Shown here: in pieces, positions 13,840-23,682 of the stretch
How the letters are laid out: each line of letters begins with the position of its first letter
Position numbering within the stretch: position 1 is the stretch's first letter
Origin: Anaerozeibacter sp031551775
GTDB taxonomy: Bacteria > Bacillota > Clostridia > Christensenellales > Aristaeellaceae
Reading direction: 5' to 3'
DNA: 64,000 bases
Assembly: GCA_031551775.1 (NCBI GenBank)
Contig: JAVBND010000017.1
Location: 1 to 64,000 of the forward strand
Made by a program: the position numbers and the translations under genes
Notes under the pieces: model-generated
The model's database searches: none
Told to the model about the DNA's origin: nothing
The model's input: the letters and a program-made list of their open reading frames with translations, nothing else

Positions 13840-16746
13840 ATGAATTTAAGCATCAAATCCGTATTGATTTGCTTCCTTTCGTTGGCTCTGTGCCTGGGCG
13901 CGTGCGCCGAGTCCATCGGTATAATTGGCGGGGCCGACGGTCCTACTCAAATCTTCGTGACCAAGGATAGTCCGGTGGAAGAGGACGGCTGGGACGAGGA
14001 GGCCGAACCGGAGGGCGGCGACCGGGAAGACGAAGCCGTTTTGGGCGAAGACGATTGGGGAGAGGAAGCCGAGTCCAACGAAGACGATTGGGGAGAGGAA
14101 GCCGAGCCTGACGAGGCGGAAGATGCTGAGGAAGCTTCCCAGGACGGCTGGGATGAGGACCCCGGGACGGCCCAGATATCAGGCAACCGCTCGGCGGATG
14201 AACAGGCGCGGATCAAGGCGGAGGAAACCGCCCGCGTCGCGAAGTTGCACACCGCCATCGACAATCCCAATCTTGCCATTGAAGCGGTGCTGGGTTACGG
14301 CGGCGTGATCACCTATGGCCGCAGCATGCCGGTCGAGGTCACGCTGAAAAACACGGGAAGCGACCTTGACGGCAGCGTGTGCCTCAATCTCTATCAGGAC
14401 TATACCCATTACGACCGCGTAGAATACCCGGTCTTTCTCGCGGGCGGGGCCGAAAAGCGGCTTGTTCTGCCGGTCACCTTCGCCATGAAGCAAGGCGCGT
14501 ATACCGTCGAATATCAGGTGGACGGGCAGGTGGTGGCGGCGAAGAATTTTGCGCCCGCTGAAACCGTTGACCCGATGGTGGCGCTGGTGGGCGTTCTGTC
14601 TGGCGATCCCGCCGCGATTGGCTACATGAACCTGTCGGGCAAGAACGATCCCATGCTGCGCGCAGAGTACTTCCGCACCATCCCGCTGACAAATGCCAAT
14701 TTCCCGGACGACATCAACCGGCTTTGCGCCTTCAGCCTGATTGTGGTGGACGGAGTCGATCTTCGAAGCCTGGACGAGCAGCAGCAGGCCGCGCTTATGG
14801 CCTGGATTCAGGGCGGCGGCACGGCCATCGTCGGCGGCGGCGCGGGCGCGGCGGCGGGATATCCTTTTTTTGAAGGCCATACCGGCATCGGCGCGGGTGA
14901 ATTGATCGTGGCCGGGGACATCACGCCCGCCCTGATGGCCTACGAGGGCGTGGCCGAAGCGGCGCTTGGTCAAGGCGTATGGATAAACGCCATGGCGGGC
15001 GAGGCAGGCGCGCTTGTTGAAAGTGAAGGCCATCCCCTCATTGCGGTTTCCGGCGTGGGTCGGGGGCTCATTTACACCGCCGCCTTCGAACTGGGCGCGA
15101 AGCCGCTCACCGTTTGGCCGGGGATGGCAGCGCTTTGGCAGCGCGTGATGATCAAAAGCGCGCCTGAAAGCTATCAGCGCATGTTTGACGGCCATGGAAG
15201 CTGGAACGATGACGACGACTACGAGGGCATGGCGGTTGTGCGCGAAATGCCGGTCAAGAATCCCTTCAGCGTCATCCCCGCGTTTATCCTCCTGGCTGGC
15301 TACGTGCTGCTGGCGGGCCTTTTGTCCTACTTTCTGCTCAAGAGATTCGACAAGCGCGAATATCTTTGGCTCACCATGCCGCTCCTGGCGGTGTTGGGTG
15401 CGTTGGCTGTGTGGGGCATGGGCTTGACAGCCGGGTTCAACACGCCGGTCGCCACCACCTATACGCGGGTGACGGTCGATGAAAACCGGTCCGCGAGCGT
15501 CGCCACCTACCTCGGACTCTCGACGCCGGACAGCGGGCGGGTCGCCATTTTTACCGGCACCGGGGCTGTGCTGACGCCGCTTGCGCAGGACAGCGATTCC
15601 ATCTACGACGAGACGCTTGCCATCAGGACGCCGAGCGAGCTGCGCAATTTGCGCGTATACGGCGAGGCGTCCGAGCTGTGGATGCCCGCCGCGCCCGCGT
15701 GGGAGGCGCGCTTTGCAAAGCTCGATGCGCCCGCGCCCTTTGAGGGCATGGTAGACGCGGATATCTGGATGGAGGAGGACGGCCTTCACGCCCAGATCGC
15801 CAACAACACGCCCTACAACCTTGAAAACTGCGGCGTGGTGACCTCGGTCGGCTACGCGAGCATTCCGGCCATCGCGCCGGGCGAAGTGGCGAGAACCGCC
15901 ATCGTCTACCCGTCCGCGGAGGAACAACAGGCGGTTAAAGACGCCCTGGCGGCAGACGGTACGCGCCTTGTGCAAGATGGCCGCATGACCACGCAAGTGC
16001 TGAACGGGAATCATAGCGACAGCATTTACGAATGCGTTGAAGCGTTTGTCGCGCCCAAACAATACGACCCCGATCCGCAAGTCCGTGCGGCCGCCCGGCG
16101 CAAGCGCTCGGCTCCCGAAAGAAAGGAGGCCATTTTGATTAGGAGCATGCTCCAAAACCGGGTTTATCAGTGGACCGGAGGCGAGAAATCGCTGGCTTTC
16201 CACTTTGTGGCCTTCACGCAGGATATTCCGGGTGTCATTTTATCAATCGGCGGGCAAACGGCTCAGCGCACCGCCCGGCGCGCCCTGATCGATGTCGCCA
16301 TGGCTTACGACCCGGTCAGCCCAACGGGCGTGGTGTTTTATCCGCGCGGCCTGCTTAAGGCCCGCCCGGCGAAGCTGGTTGACGGCGCGCCGGTTGTGGA
16401 CGATGAGGCCGGCGCGGGCGGCGGCTACTACGGACGCGGCGGCTACTTCCAACTTTCCGAGCAACCCATCTTCATGTTCACGCTGCCCGATGGGATGGAG
16501 GTTGGCGAACTGGACATCGCCAGCTCATTTTACGACGAGGCGCCGCTCATGCGCCTCTACAACCACCAGGCCCATGCCTTTGAAGATCAGAAGACCGCCT
16601 TCGTTACCCTCAAGGGCGATGCGGCTTCGCCCTACATCGGCGCGGACGGGAGCCTGTTCATATCTTACGCGCCGGGCGGAGCGGCAAACGCCTATTCGTC
16701 CATCATGGCGCCTCAGATTACGCTGACAGGGAGGACCAGGCAATGA
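13840..16746 (+). CDS. Large secreted/membrane protein with GGADGPT motif, first gene of ABC-MoxR-VWA operon
   Basis: Protein of 968 residues; family not recognised beyond its context. A signal peptide (1-23) is followed at once by SIGIIGGADGPTQIFVT (25-41), which matches the signature of sodium-pumping decarboxylase beta subunits, though nothing else of that membrane protein is present. Next comes an acidic low-complexity segment with DDWGEEAE repeats (about 47-110), a beta-sandwich-like domain (about 145-240) and an alpha/beta domain resembling a class I glutaminase fold (about 245-430). Two membrane segments follow (about 473-497 and 508-530), then a long C-terminal part. The start at 13840 follows GAGAGGGGATG. 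Its TGA overlaps the ATG of the ABC ATPase gene, so it is translationally coupled. It probably works with the ABC pair at the envelope; this is inference. Confidence 0.7.
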   Translation: MNLSIKSVLICFLSLALCLGACAESIGIIGGADGPTQIFVTKDSPVEEDGWDEEAEPEGGDREDEAVLGEDDWGEEAESNEDDWGEEAEPDEAEDAEEASQDGWDEDPGTAQISGNRSADEQARIKAEETARVAKLHTAIDNPNLAIEAVLGYGGVITYGRSMPVEVTLKNTGSDLDGSVCLNLYQDYTHYDRVEYPVFLAGGAEKRLVLPVTFAMKQGAYTVEYQVDGQVVAAKNFAPAETVDPMVALVGVLSGDPAAIGYMNLSGKNDPMLRAEYFRTIPLTNANFPDDINRLCAFSLIVVDGVDLRSLDEQQQAALMAWIQGGGTAIVGGGAGAAAGYPFFEGHTGIGAGELIVAGDITPALMAYEGVAEAALGQGVWINAMAGEAGALVESEGHPLIAVSGVGRGLIYTAAFELGAKPLTVWPGMAALWQRVMIKSAPESYQRMFDGHGSWNDDDDYEGMAVVREMPVKNPFSVIPAFILLAGYVLLAGLLSYFLLKRFDKREYLWLTMPLLAVLGALAVWGMGLTAGFNTPVATTYTRVTVDENRSASVATYLGLSTPDSGRVAIFTGTGAVLTPLAQDSDSIYDETLAIRTPSELRNLRVYGEASELWMPAAPAWEARFAKLDAPAPFEGMVDADIWMEEDGLHAQIANNTPYNLENCGVVTSVGYASIPAIAPGEVARTAIVYPSAEEQQAVKDALAADGTRLVQDGRMTTQVLNGNHSDSIYECVEAFVAPKQYDPDPQVRAAARRKRSAPERKEAILIRSMLQNRVYQWTGGEKSLAFHFVAFTQDIPGVILSIGGQTAQRTARRALIDVAMAYDPVSPTGVVFYPRGLLKARPAKLVDGAPVVDDEAGAGGGYYGRGGYFQLSEQPIFMFTLPDGMEVGELDIASSFYDEAPLMRLYNHQAHAFEDQKTAFVTLKGDAASPYIGADGSLFISYAPGGAANAYSSIMAPQITLTGRTRQ
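14047..14112 (+). repeat. Tandem repeat, two 33-bp units, inside the gene at 13840
   Basis: Units at 14047-14079 and 14080-14112 are identical over the first 27 bases and differ only in the last six. They encode EDDWGEEAE plus two residues. Related degenerate copies (DGWDEEAEPEG before, DGWDEDPG after) flank them, so the acidic region probably grew by slippage or unequal recombination. Confidence 0.85.
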
Positions 16747-17678
16747 TTGAAATCAGACAATTGACGCGCGATTATGGACATTTCCGGGCCCTAAGTCACT
16801 TGGACATGACGATAGCGGACGGCGAGTTGCACGGCTTCGTGGGACCCAACGGCGCGGGCAAGACCACCGCCATGAGGATCCTCGCCACGCTCCTCCCCGC
16901 GACATCGGGTTTTTGCGCGATTGACGGCGTATCGGTTCAGAAAGAAGCGCGAAAGGTGAGGCGGATGATCGGTTACATGCCTGACTTCTTTGGCGTGTAC
17001 GACCGCCTGCGCGCCTGGGAGTACCTCGATTTCTACGCGCGTTGCTACAATTTGAACGCGCGTGAGCGCGGCAAGATGATCGCTAAGTTGCTGGAGCTGG
17101 TGAATTTGTCCGATAAACGCGACGTGTATGTGGACGAGCTGTCGCGCGGCATGAAGCAGCGCCTGTGTCTTGCGCACGCGCTGATCCACGACCCGCGCTT
17201 CCTGATCTTGGACGAGCCCGCCTCGGGCATGGACCCGAGGGCGCGCGCCGAGATGAAGCAAATTCTGCGCGCGCTGCGCGCGATGGGCAAGACGGTATTG
17301 ATTTCCTCCCACATCCTGCCGGAGCTCTCCGAGATGTGCGATTCGCTCACCATCATCGACCAGGGCAAGCTGGTATTCTCCGGCGCGGTGGCAGAACTGT
17401 CCAAGAAAATGGAGGGCGAAGCGGCGCTTATGATTCGCGTAAACCGCGAGGCGGGTGCGCGTGCGATGGATGCGCTTGTGACGCTGCTCAAGGAGTTTGC
17501 GGGCGTGACCGGCATCACCGAGGCCGAGGAACACCTGCTCAGCGTAGAGATTGACGGGGGAGACGCCGCGTGCCAAACGCTCCTGCGCGCGCTGATCGAA
17601 CAGGGCGTGCCGGTGGTTGACTTTCACCGTTCGCGAATGAACCTTGAAAAGGTGTTTATGGAGGTGACTGAGGCATGA
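16743..17678 (+). CDS. ABC transporter ATP-binding protein
   Basis: Single-domain ABC ATPase of 311 residues. Walker A GPNGAGKTT (about 32-40), Q-loop region GYMPDFFGVYD near 78, signature LSRGMKQR near 134 and Walker B RFLILDEP near 152 are intact. A C-terminal extension of about 80 residues is typical of export-type or membrane-remodelling ABC ATPases (CcmA/NatA-like). The ATG overlaps the stop of the upstream gene and its own TGA overlaps the start of the permease gene. Within the operon it should energise the permease at 17675. Confidence 0.9.
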   Translation: MIEIRQLTRDYGHFRALSHLDMTIADGELHGFVGPNGAGKTTAMRILATLLPATSGFCAIDGVSVQKEARKVRRMIGYMPDFFGVYDRLRAWEYLDFYARCYNLNARERGKMIAKLLELVNLSDKRDVYVDELSRGMKQRLCLAHALIHDPRFLILDEPASGMDPRARAEMKQILRALRAMGKTVLISSHILPELSEMCDSLTIIDQGKLVFSGAVAELSKKMEGEAALMIRVNREAGARAMDALVTLLKEFAGVTGITEAEEHLLSVEIDGGDAACQTLLRALIEQGVPVVDFHRSRMNLEKVFMEVTEA

Positions 17679-18586
17679 CCAATCCCATCTTGGTATCCTC
17701 CGCAAGGCGGCGCATGCGCTCTGTGCGAACCAGCCTGATCTTTACCGTATACGCCACGGCGCTCATGGCGCTGGCGGCATTTTCAATTCGGACATTCAGG
17801 TTTCAAAACATTGCGCTCACCACGATGCGTTCGGGGATCGACTGCTATATTATGCTGGCGCTCATGCAGTTTTTGCTGATCGTGCTGGTCGCCCCGGCGA
17901 TGACGGCGGGCGCGATATCCGGCGAACGCGAGCGGCAGACGCTTGACCTGATGCTGGTGACCGATACCGGCTCACTGAGAATCGTGATCGGCAAGTTCCT
18001 TGAGGGCTTCCTCTTTTTGGCGCTGCTGATCCTGTCGAGCGCGCCGTTTATGGCGGTGGTGCTGCTTTCGGGCGGCATCGGCGCGCTTGAAATCGCCAAA
18101 TCCTTGCTGTTTCTGCTGGTATGCGCATTCGCGGCGCTTTCGGTGGGGCTGTTCGCATCGGCGCTTTTCAAGCGCACCGCCACATCGACGGTGGTGGCAT
18201 ACCTCGCCATATTTGCCATTGGCGCGCTGACGCTGTTGCCGCTGCTCTCAAGCGTCAGCCCCACCTTCCAGAAATACGCGGACGACCCGGCGCTCGTTCA
18301 GTCGATGACCGCAGCGGTCGCCTTTTCGCTCCTGCCCAAGGTGCTGCTGGTCAGCCCGGCAATCGGCCTGTTCTCGCTGCTGACATCTGAGACCGAACTC
18401 ATGCGTTCGACCTTTCGCAACGTCGTACCGCGATACAGCGGAACCTACTATGTGATCCTTGAAAAACTGGGATTTGAGCGCGTGGCGATGGTCAACATGG
18501 GGATTATGCTGGCGCTGGCGCTCGCGCTCATCTTGATCTCGGCGCTGCTCGTGCGCCCGCGCGTCAATCGGCGCAGGAAAAAGTGA
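17675..18586 (+). CDS. ABC transporter permease (ABC-2 type)
   Basis: Membrane protein of 303 residues with about six predicted membrane segments: around 25-45, 60-85, 115-140, 145-170, 175-200 and 270-295. ISGERERQTLDLMLVT near residue 81 is the conserved cytosolic coupling motif of ABC-2 permeases (GERE...TLE.L). It overlaps the ATPase gene by 4 bases (ATGA) and the next gene by a GTGA. Substrate unknown. Confidence 0.85.
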   Translation: MTNPILVSSARRRMRSVRTSLIFTVYATALMALAAFSIRTFRFQNIALTTMRSGIDCYIMLALMQFLLIVLVAPAMTAGAISGERERQTLDLMLVTDTGSLRIVIGKFLEGFLFLALLILSSAPFMAVVLLSGGIGALEIAKSLLFLLVCAFAALSVGLFASALFKRTATSTVVAYLAIFAIGALTLLPLLSSVSPTFQKYADDPALVQSMTAAVAFSLLPKVLLVSPAIGLFSLLTSETELMRSTFRNVVPRYSGTYYVILEKLGFERVAMVNMGIMLALALALILISALLVRPRVNRRRKK

Positions 18587-20090
18587 ATCCGGTGATAGGC
18601 GCGCTGCGCCCGGTGAGGCGGCGCTTGCGTGCGCTTCGCTTTTTAAAGGCATTCGAAGTATGCCTTGCGGTGGGCGCTCAGGTCTGCGTGGCGGCGGCGG
18701 CGCTGTCCCATTGTATCTTTTTGCCAAATGCCGGGTTTGTTCAACTTGGGGCTTTGCTCGCCGCGCCCGTGATCGCGGGTCTGAGCTTGCTGTTGCCGGT
18801 GAGGGACATTCGCGCCGCGCGCGCCGCCGACGCCTGCGGCTTGGACGAGCGCGCCCAGACGGCGCTGGAGTTTTTGGACGAGTGCGCGATGTGCGGGCTT
18901 CAGCGCGAAGATGCCTTGGAGAAATTGCGCGCACTTGAACCGCGCAAGGCGTTGCCGTACAAAGGAAATCGCGCACCGCGACTGGTTTTGGCGCTTTCGC
19001 TGATCATCTCCGGCGCGCTTTGCTTCCTGCCAAATCCCCACCAAGCGCGCATCGACGACCATCGCGGACTCAAGGAAACGCTGAAGGAACAAGCCGACGC
19101 GCTGGAAAAAGCGGCAAACGCGGTGGAAAGCGAGGCCGTAGACCCGGCGCTTGCGGCGCTTCAAAAGCTGGCGCGGGAGCTGGCCCCGGCGCTGCGCGCG
19201 GCAAATGATCGAACCGGGGCGCTGATCGAGGCGGGCAAGGCCGAGGAAACGCTCAGGCGCATCGAACAAAACAGGGCCGAGACTGTCCGGGAACATGCCG
19301 CCGGAGCACTTAAAAAGGCGGGCCTGGATATTCTGGCCGAGGCCGTGCGAGCGGGAGAAAGGCAGCAAGCGCAAGCAGCCGTTGAGGCCCTGGCCAGTCA
19401 GGCGCGGTTGAGCGAGGCCGAGGCGGGAAAACTGGCGGACGCGCTGAATCAGGCGGCGGCGGAACTGTCCGGCGCGGAAGAGGTCAAGGAGGCGCTCAAC
19501 CAAGCGGCGCAGACCGCCGTCGGCGCGCCGTCCCTGGACAGCGCGTTGAGCGCGCTTGCCGGGCAGCTGGCAAGCCCATCCTTGGGCGCCCAGGCGGGCG
19601 GACTCGCGCGTCAAATCGCGGGCCTGCGCGCCTCTCTCGGGTCCGGCGGACGGGGCGCGTCAGGCGCTTCCGGCAGCAGCGGTACAACCGGCGGTTCGGG
19701 GCTCGGCCCGGGCGAAGGCGCGGGTTCGGGCGCGGGCACGGGCAGCACCAACCGCGACGCGGGATACAGCGAGGGCGGCGCGCGTTCGCGCGGCGGCGCA
19801 AGCGGGCCTTCGATGGACAAGATGGCGCAATACGAGGAAATCTACGATCCCACGCGCCTGGGCGGCGACGGCGAAACTTCGTTCGTCCGGGGAGACGTGG
19901 GGGAAGGCGAAGTCAACCGCGTCCAGCTCGCGCCCGGCCAAGGCGACAGCGGCGGCCGCGTACCCTACCGCGCGGTGATCGGGGCGTACCAACAGGCCGC
20001 GGTCCAGGCGGCGGGCGACCCGGCGGTTCCATCTTATGTCAAAAAATGGGTTGACGACTATTTTACTTCATTGACCGATTGGGAGGGCGA

Positions 20091-20094
<4 letters not shown>
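18583..20094 (+). CDS. Membrane protein with coiled coil and Gly/Ser-rich linker, MoxR-operon associated
   Basis: Protein of 503 residues, related by layout to the DUF4175-like proteins found beside MoxR and VWA genes. Two N-terminal membrane segments (about 28-50 and 52-72) and a third (about 128-146) precede an alanine-rich helical region, predicted coiled coil, from about 155 to 345. A Gly/Ser-rich linker (about 345-405) is followed by a short C-terminal domain ending in PYRAVIGAYQQAAVQAA and VKKWVDDYF, a tail typical of this context. It starts with GTG in a GTGA overlap with the permease gene. No enzyme motif is visible; a structural or scaffold role at the membrane is inferred. Confidence 0.65.
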
Positions 20095-21073
<979 letters not shown>

Positions 21074-21080
<7 letters not shown>

Positions 21081-21928
21081 GCGGCATATTTTTGCAAAAG
21101 CTTGACCGCTTGGCGCTGGCCATGCGCGAAAAAGCGCGCGGCGCGGCAGGGGGAGTGCGGCGTTCGCGCTCCTTGGGCAGCTCGCTGGAATTCTCGGATT
21201 TTCGCGAATATACGCCCGGCGACGACTTGCGCCGGATCGATTGGAACGCCCACGCGCGCTTTGACAAATTGTTTTTAAAGCTGTTCATGGAGGAGCAGGA
21301 GGGCATGCTGACCGTGCTGCTCGATGCCAGCGGGTCAATGGCGGAGGCGGAGAAATGGAATGCGGCGGTTCAGACCGCGGAGGCGCTCATCTATCTGGCG
21401 CTGACCGGCGGCGACCGCGCGCGGGTGGTAGCGTTTGGCGGGGCCACCTTCCAAAGCCCGGTATACGCGGGGCGGATGGCTTTCGCGCGGGCGGCACAGT
21501 TTCTATCCTCGCTCACGCCCTCCGGGACCTATCTGATGAATGAGCGGGTGACGCGGGTGTCGCTCACGCCGCGCGGCACGGCGGCGCTGGTTGGGGATTT
21601 CCTGAGCGGCGACGGCTACGACAGGGCGCTTTCCGCGCTGTCCTACAAGAAGCAATTGCTGATGATTGCCCAGGTGCTGACGCGGGAGGAGCTGTCCCCG
21701 ACGCTCACCGGTCCGGTTCGCTTGATTGACGCGGAGGATCATGGGCGGCTTGAAGTGCACGCGGGTGTAGAGGCGCTCAGGGCATATGAGCGCGCGCTTC
21801 GGGCGCTGATTGCCGACCTCGGCGCCCAGGCGCACCGCTACGGCGCGCCCTACGCGCTGATCAACGCGAGCGAAGATTTCGAGGGACATGCACTGGGCGC
21901 GTTGGTCAGGGCCGGATTCGTCGTATAA
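21074..21928 (+). CDS. DUF58 domain-containing protein with VWA-like fold
   Basis: Protein of 284 residues in the family that accompanies MoxR ATPases. DUF58 signature SSLEFSDFREYTPGDDLRRI (about 36-55) followed by WNAHAR is clear. A VWA-like domain begins at about 75 with an intact MIDAS motif LDASGSM. No membrane segment is present, so it is likely cytosolic. It overlaps moxR by 7 bases and is followed by the first Bat-like gene after 14 bases with an AAGGAGAGGG ribosome site. It probably acts as the adaptor between MoxR and its target. Confidence 0.88.
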
Positions 21929-21942
21929 CAAGGAGAGGGCAC

Positions 21943-23682
21943 ATGCTTTGGCAAAATCCTCAGGCAGCCTGGGCGCTGGCGGCGCTTGGCTACATCTGCC
22001 TTTTGTACATGCTCAGGCGGCGCTACATCGATACGCCCGTCAACAGCACCCTGCTTTGGCGGCGGACGCTGGCCGATCGTTCGGCATCAAAACCCATGGA
22101 GAAACTCAAGAAAAACCTCTCGATGGCGCTTAATTTGCTGGCGGCGCTGTGCCTTGCGCTGGCGCTGATGCGGCCTGCGCTTCCGGGCGGCGCCGCGGGC
22201 GAAGTGATGTTGGTGTTCGACCTGTCGGCCAGCATGCAGGCGGATAGCCGGGGCAAAAGCCGCCTCGCGCGCGCGGTGGACCACGCGTCCGCGCTCATTT
22301 CTTCATTGCCGCAGGGCAGTCGCGTCAGCGTCGTATCGGCGGGCGGCCAAACGCGCCAACTGCTCTCGCGCGCCGAGAATCGGCAAATGGCGCTCAAGGC
22401 GCTTGATTCCATCCGGGCCGGGAATGGCGGAAGCGACCTCACACAGGCGCTGTCGCTTTCGCGCGCCATGGCGCGCGAGGCCGGGGGACTAGAAACCCTT
22501 GTCTATACCGATGAGGCGCTTGAAGCGGGGCAGGGCATAAAGCGCGTCGCGCCCTTTGAGGGCGCGGACAACACGGCTGTTTTGCTGCTTTCTAAACAGG
22601 GCGCGCAGGCGCTGTGCCGTGTGGCCAACTACGGCCAAGCGCGCGCGCTGACGCTTGAATGTTATGCCGACGGCGCGCTGGCCGACGCGCGCACACTGAC
22701 GCTGGGCGCGGGTGAGAGCGGCGAGGCGCGCTTTGAGGTGCCGGTCAACGCGCGCCATCTTCGCGCGCAAATCGCCCAAAGCGACGCGCTCCCGCTCGAC
22801 AATTCCTACGATCTGATCGTGGAGGAGGCGCGCGGGCGCACGGTCGCGCTGGCCGGGGCGGGCAATGTGTTTCTCGAAAACGCGCTGACCCTTGACGGCG
22901 GCGTGCTTCTGACGCGCGGAAGCGCCCGGGAAGTGGCGGCAACAGGCGGGTATGAATTGTACATCTTCGATGGCGAACAACCGGATGCGTTGCCCGAGAT
23001 GGGGCATATCGTGCGCCTGATTTGGGGCGGGGAGGGAAAACACGGGACGCTAAAGCGCGCGCCGGGCGCGTTGGCTTCGCGCTTGACGCGCAACATGCCG
23101 CTCAACAATACCGCCGCTGAGAACTACACCCGCCTTGACGGCGGCACACCCCTGCTCGTGGCGGGGGACGCCCCGGTGCTGACGTATGAAAACAAGGGGC
23201 GGCAGATCGTTATTACTTTCGGATTTGACATAAGGGACAGCAATTTGCCGCTCAAGATGGATTTCCCGGTCCTGATTCAGAACCTGCTCTCGCAGCTTCT
23301 GGCAAAGCCCGTATCGGTTCAGGCGGGCGCTGCCTGCGCAGAGGACATTGTCCTGACGCTCGATGCCCGCGCGCTGTCCGCGCGCGTGACCACGCCGAGC
23401 GGCGCGATCTATCCGGTCGCGGCTTCGGGCGCTTTTGACGTGACCGATGAAGACGGCGTGTACCGGTTTGAACAGACCCTTGAGGGCGAAACGCGCGAGG
23501 ACCTGTTCGCGCTCAACATGCCCCGGTCGGAAAGCGACGTGCGCGTGGTCGAGACGGGCGATGAGGTCTCGGTCGCGGCTGCGGGCGGCGTTTCGGGCGG
23601 GCGGGAGCTGACAAGGCTGCTGGCGCTGTTGGCGCTGGCGCTGGTCCTCACGGAATGGTGGGTGAGTCAACGTGGGCTTTGA
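21943..23682 (+). CDS. BatA-like membrane VWA protein
   Basis: Protein of 579 residues. The N-terminal BatA/aerotolerance-type region has a membrane segment (about 8-25), the loop with TPVNSTLLWRR, and a second segment (about 58-75). A VWA domain follows from about 86, with MIDAS motif FDLSASM. The middle part is beta-rich and probably outside the membrane, and a single C-terminal helix (about 555-575) re-enters the membrane. Bat proteins of Bacteroides were first linked to oxygen tolerance, but these operons are widespread and the molecular job is unsettled. It overlaps the next VWA gene by 11 bases. Confidence 0.85.
   Translation: MLWQNPQAAWALAALGYICLLYMLRRRYIDTPVNSTLLWRRTLADRSASKPMEKLKKNLSMALNLLAALCLALALMRPALPGGAAGEVMLVFDLSASMQADSRGKSRLARAVDHASALISSLPQGSRVSVVSAGGQTRQLLSRAENRQMALKALDSIRAGNGGSDLTQALSLSRAMAREAGGLETLVYTDEALEAGQGIKRVAPFEGADNTAVLLLSKQGAQALCRVANYGQARALTLECYADGALADARTLTLGAGESGEARFEVPVNARHLRAQIAQSDALPLDNSYDLIVEEARGRTVALAGAGNVFLENALTLDGGVLLTRGSAREVAATGGYELYIFDGEQPDALPEMGHIVRLIWGGEGKHGTLKRAPGALASRLTRNMPLNNTAAENYTRLDGGTPLLVAGDAPVLTYENKGRQIVITFGFDIRDSNLPLKMDFPVLIQNLLSQLLAKPVSVQAGAACAEDIVLTLDARALSARVTTPSGAIYPVAASGAFDVTDEDGVYRFEQTLEGETREDLFALNMPRSESDVRVVETGDEVSVAAAGGVSGGRELTRLLALLALALVLTEWWVSQRGL

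Noticed and set aside
13912..13962. Calling the gene at 13840 a sodium-translocating decarboxylase beta subunit
   Set aside because: Only the 17-residue GGADGPT stretch matches. The protein lacks the many membrane helices of that subunit and sits in an ABC-MoxR operon.
14179..16203. Minus-strand open frame of 674 codons inside the large secreted protein gene
   Set aside because: Long antisense frames are expected in GC-rich genes; the composition is Arg/His/Gly-rich and there is no recognisable domain.
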